A DNA stretch of 10,826 bases from positions 1 to 10,826 of the forward strand of contig JBCBBT010000082.1 in the NCBI GenBank assembly GCA_038531315.1. Reading direction: 5' to 3'. How positions within the stretch are numbered: position 1 is the first letter of the stretch; every line of letters starts with the position of its first letter. Shown piece after piece: positions 6,795 through 10,826 of this stretch. Below the pieces are notes generated by a model, which saw only the letters and a program-made list of their open reading frames with translations, had not been told where the DNA came from and made no database searches. The position numbers and the translations under genes are program-made. This DNA is from JAJFFW01 sp038531315. Lineage in GTDB: Bacteria > Pseudomonadota > Alphaproteobacteria > Caulobacterales > Parvularculaceae.

Positions 6795-7490
6795 TTAAGC
6801 GTTCGCCGCGGTCGGTTCGATCTTGAGCCCCGGCCCCATGGTGGACGAGACGGCGATCTTCTTGATGAAGGTGCCTTTTGCGCCTGACGGCTTGGCTTTC
6901 GCCACCGCATCGATGAAGGCTTTCATGTTTTGCGCAATCGCGTCTTCGGAAAAGCTCGCCTTGCCGACGCCGGCGTGAACGATACCGGCTTTTTCAACAC
7001 GGAACTGAACGGCGCCGCCCTTGGCGTCCTTGATCGCCTGGCCGACATTCGGCGTCACGGTGCCGACCTTGGGATTCGGCATCAGGCCGCGCGGGCCCAG
7101 CACCTTACCGAGACGGCCGACGACCGCCATCATGTCCGGCGTCGCGATGACGCGGTCGAAATCCATGAAGCCGCCCTGAATTTTTTCCATCAGGTCCTCA
7201 GCGCCGATAATGTCGGCGCCGGCTTCCTTGGCTTCGTCGGCTTTTGCGTCTTTTGCAAACACCGCAACCCGCACGGACTTGCCGGTGCCGTTCGGCAGCG
7301 AGACAACGCCGCGCACCATTTGATCCGCATGCCGCGGATCGACGCCAAGATTCATCGAGACTTCGATGGTTTCGTCGAACTTGGCTTTGGCGTTCTCTTT
7401 GACGAGCTTGGCCGCTTCTTCAACGGTATAGAACTTTTCGCGGTCGACGCCCTCGCGGGCCGCTGTGATTCTTTTGCCTGTTTTCGCCAT
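6795..7490 (-). CDS. rplA: 50S ribosomal protein L1
   Basis: 231 residues, standard length. L1 binds helix 76-78 of 23S rRNA to form the mobile L1 stalk that helps release deacylated tRNA from the E site, and in many bacteria also represses its own operon by binding the rplK leader. Seen: N-terminal MAKTGKRITAARE, TIEVSMNLGVDPRHADQMVRG (41-61), the L1 signature KVLGPRGLMPNPKVGTV (129-145), GAVQFRVEKAGIVHAGVGK and the C-terminal SSTMGPGLKI. ATG 7488-7490 lies two bases after the rplK stop; its ribosome site AAGG falls inside the end of rplK, so translation is likely coupled. Two terminators follow, and rplJ-rplL, its usual neighbours, are not here. Confidence 0.98.
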   Translation of the reverse strand: MAKTGKRITAAREGVDREKFYTVEEAAKLVKENAKAKFDETIEVSMNLGVDPRHADQMVRGVVSLPNGTGKSVRVAVFAKDAKADEAKEAGADIIGAEDLMEKIQGGFMDFDRVIATPDMMAVVGRLGKVLGPRGLMPNPKVGTVTPNVGQAIKDAKGGAVQFRVEKAGIVHAGVGKASFSEDAIAQNMKAFIDAVAKAKPSGAKGTFIKKIAVSSTMGPGLKIEPTAANA

Positions 7491-7492
7491 GA

Positions 7493-7921
7493 CTAGCCTT
7501 GAACCTCCAGACCCATCGCCCGCGCCGAGCCTTCAATGATCTTTGTCGCGGCGTCGAGATCGTTCGCGTTCAGATCTTTCATTTTCATTTCAGCGATTTC
7601 GCGGCATTGCGCGCTCGTCACTTTGCCGGCGACAGCGCGTCCCGGTTCAGAGCCGCCTTTTGGCAGCTTGGCGGCTTTTTTCAACAGGAAGGACGCCGGC
7701 GGCGTCTTGGTCACGAAGGTGAAGGATTTGTCCTGGAAAATCGTGATGATGGTGGGAATGGGCATTCCCTTTTCCATCTCCTGCGTCTTGGCGTTAAACG
7801 CCTTGCAGAATTCCATGATGTTCAGACCGCGCTGGCCGAGCGCCGGGCCGATGGGCGGCGACGGCGTCGCAGAGCCCGCCGGCACCTGAAGTTTCAGGTA
7901 GCCGTCTATTTTTTTCGCCAT
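7493..7921 (-). CDS. rplK: 50S ribosomal protein L11
   Basis: 142 residues, standard. L11 forms the base of the ribosomal GTPase-associated centre with 23S rRNA helices 43/44 and is needed for RelA activation. Seen: MAKKIDGYLKLQVPAG, then SPPIGPALGQRGLNIMEFCK (21-40), the proline-rich hinge (PPIGPALGQ), and the C-terminal RNA-binding domain with KTPPASFLLKKAA and EIAEMKMKDLNA. Typical alphaproteobacterial sequence. ATG 7919-7921 is preceded by GGAGG five bases upstream. A terminator-like hairpin sits immediately before that site. nusG and secE, usually upstream, are absent; the next gene upstream is the divergent btuB 1.3 kb away. Confidence 0.98.
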   Translation of the reverse strand: MAKKIDGYLKLQVPAGSATPSPPIGPALGQRGLNIMEFCKAFNAKTQEMEKGMPIPTIITIFQDKSFTFVTKTPPASFLLKKAAKLPKGGSEPGRAVAGKVTSAQCREIAEMKMKDLNANDLDAATKIIEGSARAMGLEVQG

Positions 7922-7939
7922 GATGGCCTCCAGTTTCGG

Positions 7940-7962
7940 AAAAATCCGGCGGTCCGCCGGAT
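7940..7962 (-). terminator. terminator/attenuator-like hairpin in the rplK leader
   Basis: Minus strand: ATCCGGCGG-A-CCGCCGGAT (7962-7944, near-perfect palindrome) followed by TTTTC, only about 10 bases before the GGAGG of rplK. With no gene upstream to terminate, it is best read as a leader element (attenuator, or part of a repressor-binding fold) or the relic of a lost upstream nusG unit. The hairpin is directly visible; its role is inferred. Confidence 0.55.
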
Positions 7963-8039
7963 GGTCCGGTTGTCAAAGGCCCGTCGCGGTGCGGCCCGGC
8001 ATGGTCTTGGCGCCGGCGACCTCCCGCAACGGAGCGCGG

Positions 8040-8068
8040 TTGCTAGCCCAACAAAGCGCCGACTGCAA
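8040..8068 (-). promoter_or_regulatory. candidate rplK promoter
   Basis: Minus strand TTGCAG (8068-8063), 17-base spacer, TAGCAA (8045-8040). It would give a leader of about 110 bases ending at the rplK ATG, with the attenuator-like hairpin at its 3' end. The hexamers are only moderate matches. Confidence 0.3.
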
Positions 8069-8199
8069 GGCGTTTGGGTCTTTAATAGCGTGGGCGGCAA
8101 TGAGGCGTCGCAGCCGGGCGCGCGGTCATGCGTCAATCATCATCGCTGGCATGATCGCCGGGACTATTCCTGTTGGGGGGGAAAAGGCGCATGCGGGGT

Positions 8200-8250
8200 G
8201 CGGGTCGCTCCTATGGGGGACTCAGAACGACCCGCCCCTGCTACGCAACT
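8200..8250. ncRNA. structured unit I: hairpin with G-rich loop plus 14-base tail
   Basis: GCGGGTCG (8200-8207) pairs perfectly with CGACCCGC (8228-8235). The 20-base loop contains ATGGGGGA. Two bases later comes CCTGCTACGCAACT (8237-8250), which recurs with one change after unit II at 8502-8515. No open frame with recognisable protein similarity covers it. Transcription and strand are unknown; 'ncRNA' is inferred from structure and recurrence. Confidence 0.35.
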
Positions 8251-8281
8251 AAACTCATGTGTCATTGCGACAGCAACTTGT

Positions 8282-8323
8282 TCGGGAAGAGAGCGCCAAA
8301 ATGCGCTGCGTACGCCTTCCCGA
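8282..8323. other. nested stem-loop
   Basis: TCGGGAAG (8282-8289) pairs perfectly with CTTCCCGA (8316-8323). Inside it AGCGC (8292-8296) pairs with GCGCT (8303-8307) around CAAAAT. Neither strand has a U-tract after the outer stem. Confidence 0.5.
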
Positions 8324-8328
8324 TGTCG

Positions 8329-8357
8329 ACCGCAGCGCAGATACGCAGCGCTGCGGT
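8329..8357. other. perfect 10-bp stem-loop
   Basis: ACCGCAGCGC (8329-8338) and GCGCTGCGGT (8348-8357) flank a 9-base loop; the right arm also contains the 12-bp palindrome CGCAGCGCTGCG (8344-8355). It starts six bases after the previous hairpin. The sequence then becomes AT-rich (GTTATAAAATTC). Confidence 0.5.
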
Positions 8358-8456
8358 GATGTTATAAAATTCAATTCAAACTATGGCGCTTTTGAGACAT
8401 GCTCCGTGAAAATGCCCGTAAAGCGCGAATATCATCCTTGAAATGTCGTAATATGG

Positions 8457-8515
8457 AACGCCCGCCGGCAATGGGAGAGAGAAACCCGGCGGGCGTTTAC
8501 GCCTGATACGCAACT
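8457..8515. ncRNA. structured unit II: 12-bp hairpin with GGGAGAGAG loop plus 14-base tail
   Basis: AACGCCCGCCGG (8457-8468) pairs perfectly with CCGGCGGGCGTT (8486-8497). The 17-base loop carries GGGAGAGAG (8473-8481), which is CTCTCTCCC on the minus strand. The tail CCTGATACGCAACT (8502-8515) matches unit I at 13 of 14 bases. No convincing promoter was found on either side, and the strand is unknown. Confidence 0.4.
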
Positions 8516-8526
8516 TACTCGATGGA

Positions 8527-8575
8527 AGCGGGCCCTTCGCAGGGAGAGAGAGAAAGCCGAAACACCCACTAAACT
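8527..8575. ncRNA. structured unit III: GGGAGAGAG motif with weak stem
   Basis: Contains GGGAGAGAG at 8542-8550, preceded by GCGGGCCCTTCGC and followed by GAAAGCC. Only a weak stem can be drawn (CGG-bulge-C with GCCG). The tail holds ACTAAACT (8568-8575), also found at 8248-8255 next to the unit I tail. This is the least structured of the units and counts mainly through the shared motifs. Confidence 0.3.
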
Positions 8576-8580
8576 TTGAA

Positions 8581-8626
8581 GACGAGACGGTAAGCGTTGG
8601 GGGAGAGAGTTGCCGCCCGCCTCGTC
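8581..8626. ncRNA. structured unit IV: hairpin with GGGAGAGAG loop
   Basis: GACGAGACGG (8581-8590) pairs with CCGCCTCGTC (8617-8626), with one A-C mismatch. The 26-base loop holds GGGAGAGAG at 8601-8609. Copies of the motif begin at 8473, 8542 and 8601, spaced 69 and 59 bases apart. Confidence 0.35.
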
Positions 8627-8663
8627 TGCCGTCAGGTCTCCCCGTCGACAATGCTCATATTGA

Positions 8664-8676
8664 GAACAATTCGTTC
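8664..8676. promoter_or_regulatory. 13-bp inverted repeat GAAC-AATTC-GTTC
   Basis: A perfect 4-bp inverted repeat with a 5-base spacer at the edge of the AT-rich island upstream of the cobalamin riboswitch. Operator-like in size; the protein is unknown. Alphaproteobacterial LexA sites are direct repeats of GTTC with 7-base spacing, so this is not one. Confidence 0.25.
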
Positions 8677-8704
8677 CCTCAGGCGGCACAAATGCGGCTG
8701 AATT

Positions 8705-8719
8705 GTGATACTGTATCAC
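8705..8719. promoter_or_regulatory. 15-bp perfect palindrome, probable operator
   Basis: GTGATAC-T-GTATCAC: two perfect 7-bp half-sites around one base. The size and symmetry fit a dimeric helix-turn-helix repressor (GntR or Fur-like families use sites of this kind), but I cannot name the factor. It sits in AT-rich DNA between the hairpin cluster and the riboswitch and could act in either direction. Confidence 0.5.
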
Positions 8720-8746
8720 GAAATATGCGAAAAAGTTGCGGAAATG

Positions 8747-8868
8747 TTGCAACGAAGTGCGACGCTTCTGAGTAAGCTATTGAAATATAAAAGCTTTACC
8801 GGCGCACGCCATTGCAAGCGAATGTAACACAATCGGAAATATTGCAAATGATTGCATCTGAAAAGCTT
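8747..8868. promoter_or_regulatory. AT-rich probable btuB promoter/operator region with repeated TTGCAA and AAAAGCTT
   Basis: TTGCAA occurs at 8747-8752, 8812-8817 and 8842-8847. The last forms the inverted repeat TGCAA-ATGA-TTGCA (8843-8856), similar in shape to Fur/Mur-family boxes of alphaproteobacteria. AAAAGCTT occurs at 8789-8796 and 8861-8868, 72 bases apart. TATAAA at 8786-8791 could be a -10 but lacks a good -35. This is the natural place for the plus-strand promoter that transcribes the riboswitch and btuB; the exact start cannot be assigned. Confidence 0.4.
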
Positions 8869-8940
8869 ACGACACCCCGCCGCTAATGGATTTGCAGTCC
8901 GTCGACGGCGCAATTGACTTCGCCGCGCGCGCGCCTTTAC

Positions 8941-9135
8941 GTGCCTTCAGGCGGTCCTTTCTAGCGAAGGGATAATAGGGAACCCGGTGAAAATCCGGGA
9001 CTGTGCCCGCAACTGTAAGCCGCGAGCGACCGGCCACAACGCCACTGACGGAAAAGGTCTTTTTGGACCCTGCGCCGTCGGGAAGGCGGCCGAAAGCACC
9101 GACCGGCGAGTCAGGAGACCTGCCGCCGCGTCGTT
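8941..9135 (+). ncRNA. cobalamin (adenosylcobalamin) riboswitch
   Basis: All core elements are visible in order. GGGAACCCGGTGAAAATCC (8978-8996) is followed by GGGACTGTGCCCGCAACTG (8997-9015, the conserved ACTG-CCCGCAACTGT core). GCCACTGACGG is at about 9041-9051, GGGAAGGCGGC at 9080-9090 and the B12 box AGTCAGGAGACCTGCC at 9109-9124. GGCGG near 8951 can pair with CCGCC near 9124 to close the aptamer. It binds adenosylcobalamin and lowers expression of the downstream gene, here a BtuB-type receptor 135 bases on, which is the classic arrangement. Outer boundaries are approximate. Confidence 0.95.
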
Positions 9136-9165
9136 CGCCCGGGACCGGGACCAGTCCGTCAGGCG

Positions 9166-9184
9166 GGAAAGGCTCTTTCCTTTG
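9166..9184 (+). promoter_or_regulatory. possible riboswitch expression-platform hairpin
   Basis: GGAAAG (9166-9171), loop GCT, CTTTCC (9175-9180), then TTTG. The stem is short and the T-run is only three bases, so it is a doubtful terminator. An alternative is control of translation: TCCTT at 9179-9183 and 9217-9221 could pair with the AAGGA of the btuB ribosome site. Confidence 0.3.
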
Positions 9185-9239
9185 TAACGACACTGTTGAT
9201 TGTCCGTATGGGATGTTCCTTGCGGACGCATGTCGTCAT

Positions 9240-9272
9240 GGCGCAAACGCGCCGTATAAGGAGAACCTTTTG
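9240..9272 (+). promoter_or_regulatory. btuB ribosome binding site and TTG start with adjoining hairpins
   Basis: GGCGC-AAAC-GCGCC (9240-9253) lies directly before AAGGAG (9258-9263), and TTG follows six bases later at 9270-9272. The Shine-Dalgarno is also part of a small AAGG-AGAA-CCTT inverted repeat (9258-9269). This site fixes the start: no in-frame ATG or GTG nearby gives a signal peptide. Confidence 0.7.
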
Positions 9273-10826
9273 ACCCACCCAATCTGCCCCCTCTTGATCG
9301 CGGGGCTCGCCGCTTTGGCCGCGGCCCCTGCGGCAAGCCAGGAACCCTATCGTGAAGCACCATCACGTCAGGAAGTCGACATCCAGGAAGACGACATCAT
9401 CGTCACCGGCACGCGCTTTGAAACGCCGCTCGATCAGATCGGGCGCTCGGTTGACGTGATCGGGGCGGCGGACATTGCGCGCCGTCAGCAACGCTTCCTG
9501 ATTGACGCCCTACAGGCGGCGCCCGGCATTCAGCCGATCCGCTCAGGCAGCTTCGGCGCACAATCCTCCCTGTCGGTGCGCGGCCTGCCGAGCGCGCAGA
9601 CGCTGGTCGTTCAGGACGGGATCGTCCTCAACAACCCCTCCTCGTTCGGCAATGCGTTCAACTTCGCGACTTTCGACGCCAGCGACATCGAACGCATCGA
9701 AGTCCTGCGCGGCGCCCAGTCAACGCTTTACGGCTCCAGCGCCATCGGCGGGGTGATCAATATCGTCACCCGCGACGGCGCTGACGGGTTTGGCGGCTCG
9801 GCCTTCGTCGAGGGCGGCTCGTTCGGGACCTTTCGGGGCGCAGCGAGCCTGCGCGGCGGCACGGCGCGCGCCTCGGCCCGCGCAACGATCTCCGGCGTGA
9901 CGACCGGCGGTTTTTCATCCGCAGACGAAGCAAACGGCGCCACCGAAGAAGACGGCTTTAACAACCTTACTGTCTCAACGCGCGCCCGCGCGGCGCTGAG
10001 CGATGTATTCAGCGTCGAGGGCGTCATCCGCTATCAGGACAGCCGGACCGAATTTGACGGATTTGATTTTTCAACGGGCTTGCCGACCGATGCGAACAAC
10101 ATCGCGGACATGGAAGAACTCGCCGTCGCGGGCGTCGCCGCGGCGCGCCTTTTCGGCGGCGCATGGGAGAACCGCCTCACCGTTGCTTATCTGACCAATG
10201 ATCAGTTCAACAGCGGCGATGCGTTCCCGTTCGATGCGACCGGCGAGCGGCTTTCCTATGAATATCAGGGCGCCGTTAAGGCCTTCGAGCGCGCCGCCTT
10301 TATCTATGGCGTCGAATATGAAGAACAGACCTCCGACGTGCGCGCCGGGTTCGGCGCCAGCGCCGCAATCGATACGATCAGCGGCTATGGGCTTTTACAG
10401 CTGAAACCCGTTGACGGCGTCACCCTCAACGCCGGCATTCGTCACGACGCCAATGACGGCCTCGACGGCGTCGCGATTACCCGCGACACCACCCTCAACG
10501 GCGCCGGCGCGATTGCGATCCCCAATACCGGGGTCACGCTGCGCGGGTCCTATTCGGAAGGCTTCCGGGCCCCGTCAGTCGGCGAATTATCGCTCAACCC
10601 GGCCCTTCAATCAGAGCTCAGCCGCGGCTGGGACATCGGCCTTGAGCGTCGCGTCTTCGCAGGCCGCGCGCTCCTCAAAGCGACCTGGTTCCGCCAGAAT
10701 ATCAGTGATCTAATCGCCTTTGACCCCAATATGTTCACGCCGGTCAACATCGAGGCCTTTGAGACGCAAGGCGTTGAAGCAAGCGCGGAAGCCACACTGA
10801 CCCCGAGCCTGAGCGCCGGCGTTTCC
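9270..10826 (+). CDS. btuB: BtuB-type TonB-dependent outer-membrane cobalamin receptor, C-terminus cut off by window edge
   Basis: 519 codons open to the window end (about 600-650 expected). Imports cobalamins across the outer membrane using TonB-ExbBD energy. Seen: a TTG start and signal peptide with hydrophobic core LLIAGLAALAAAPAA and cleavage near residue 23; a TonB-box-like region DDIIVTGTR (41-49); plug domain about 50-170 with LQAAPGIQP, LSVRGLPSAQTLVVQDGI, IERIEVLRGAQSTLYGSSA and GGVINIVT; then beta-barrel strands. FRAPSVGELSLNP (about 433-445) matches the barrel motif of the BtuB group. The cobalamin riboswitch directly upstream supports B12 as substrate over siderophores. The frame was read by eye to the edge with no stop. 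Short alternative frames here are shadows. Confidence 0.93.
   Translation, partial: MTHPICPLLIAGLAALAAAPAASQEPYREAPSRQEVDIQEDDIIVTGTRFETPLDQIGRSVDVIGAADIARRQQRFLIDALQAAPGIQPIRSGSFGAQSSLSVRGLPSAQTLVVQDGIVLNNPSSFGNAFNFATFDASDIERIEVLRGAQSTLYGSSAIGGVINIVTRDGADGFGGSAFVEGGSFGTFRGAASLRGGTARASARATISGVTTGGFSSADEANGATEEDGFNNLTVSTRARAALSDVFSVEGVIRYQDSRTEFDGFDFSTGLPTDANNIADMEELAVAGVAAARLFGGAWENRLTVAYLTNDQFNSGDAFPFDATGERLSYEYQGAVKAFERAAFIYGVEYEEQTSDVRAGFGASAAIDTISGYGLLQLKPVDGVTLNAGIRHDANDGLDGVAITRDTTLNGAGAIAIPNTGVTLRGSYSEGFRAPSVGELSLNPALQSELSRGWDIGLERRVFAGRALLKATWFRQNISDLIAFDPNMFTPVNIEAFETQGVEASAEATLTPSLSAGVS

Larger units (their letters stand above)
7922..9269. other. 1.35-kb intergenic region without a convincing protein gene
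   Basis: From left to right: rplK leader with attenuator-like hairpin and promoter candidate (7922-8068), an unstructured stretch (8070-8190), the hairpin cluster (8200-8626), an AT-rich operator-like island (8640-8880), the cobalamin riboswitch (8941-9135) and its expression platform to the btuB start. No tRNA, nusG or secE was found where they usually precede rplK. Open frames in it are short, overlap one another on both strands, and resemble no protein I recognise. Confidence 0.7.

Noticed and set aside
7499..8359. 286-residue plus-strand open frame
   Set aside because: More than half lies antisense to rplK, composition is Arg/His-rich shadow-like, and no domain is recognisable.
7922..8450. 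tRNA-Trp, secE or nusG expected upstream of rplK
   Set aside because: No T-loop/acceptor pattern and no NusG or SecE frame could be found on either strand.
8455..8497. General-stress (EcfG-type) promoter from GGAAC followed by CGTT
   Set aside because: The CGTT lies far beyond the required 16-17 base spacing and is part of the hairpin arm.
8457..8626. CRISPR array suggested by three evenly spaced repeats
   Set aside because: Repeats are only nine bases, spacing is unequal (69 and 59), and the motifs are embedded in different hairpins.
8664..8676. LexA box
   Set aside because: Alphaproteobacterial LexA uses GTTC direct repeats with a 7-base spacer; this is an inverted GAAC/GTTC with 5 bases.
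8376..8752. Overlapping minus-strand frames of 91 and 106 residues
   Set aside because: They overlap each other in different frames, cross the hairpins, have no good ribosome site, and resemble no family I know; the repeats are better explained by RNA structure.
8867..9366. Minus-strand frames of 108 and 139 residues
   Set aside because: They are antisense to the cobalamin riboswitch and the btuB signal peptide; composition is that of a shadow.

Overview
This looks like part of an alphaproteobacterial chromosome. It is GC-rich (falling to AT-rich only around 8640-8880). The L11 and L1 proteins read as alphaproteobacterial, and the metabolic genes (a cobalamin-controlled BtuB-like receptor, CoA-acylating methylmalonate-semialdehyde dehydrogenase, membrane glycosyltransferases) fit a free-living heterotroph. 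I cannot place it below class.

Layout. Everything from 1 to 7921 is on the minus strand. Reading that strand from high to low coordinates: rplK-rplA (ribosomal proteins L11 and L1) closed by two tandem intrinsic terminators; a coupled pair of glycosyltransferase genes (GT4 then GT2, ATGA overlap) for a surface glycan; a lone mmsA-type dehydrogenase; a zinc-dependent alcohol dehydrogenase that keeps its catalytic zinc ligands but has lost three of four structural-zinc cysteines; a short membrane-anchored protein with a CdiI-like (contact-dependent inhibition immunity) domain; and the N-terminal part of a DedA-family membrane protein that leaves the window at base 1. On the plus strand, from 9270 to the right edge, is a BtuB-type TonB-dependent receptor with a TTG start, preceded by a clear adenosylcobalamin riboswitch (about 8941-9135).

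The unusual part is the 1.35-kb gap between the divergent rplK and btuB starts (7922-9269). It holds no convincing protein gene. Beyond the rplK leader and the riboswitch it contains a run of strong stem-loops (8200-8235, 8282-8323, 8329-8357, 8457-8497, 8581-8626). Three copies of GGGAGAGAG (CTCTCTCCC on the other strand) lie there, two of them inside hairpin loops, and a nearly identical 14-mer follows two of the hairpins. This looks like a small family of repeated structured RNA units, possibly sRNAs with anti-Shine-Dalgarno-like loops, and is the best candidate for something undescribed. Between it and the riboswitch lies an AT-rich island with several operator-like inverted repeats.

The genes form separate transcription units rather than one pathway: translation (rplKA), envelope glycan (GT4-GT2), carbon metabolism (mmsA, adh), envelope or membrane proteins (CdiI-like, DedA) and vitamin B12 uptake (riboswitch-btuB).
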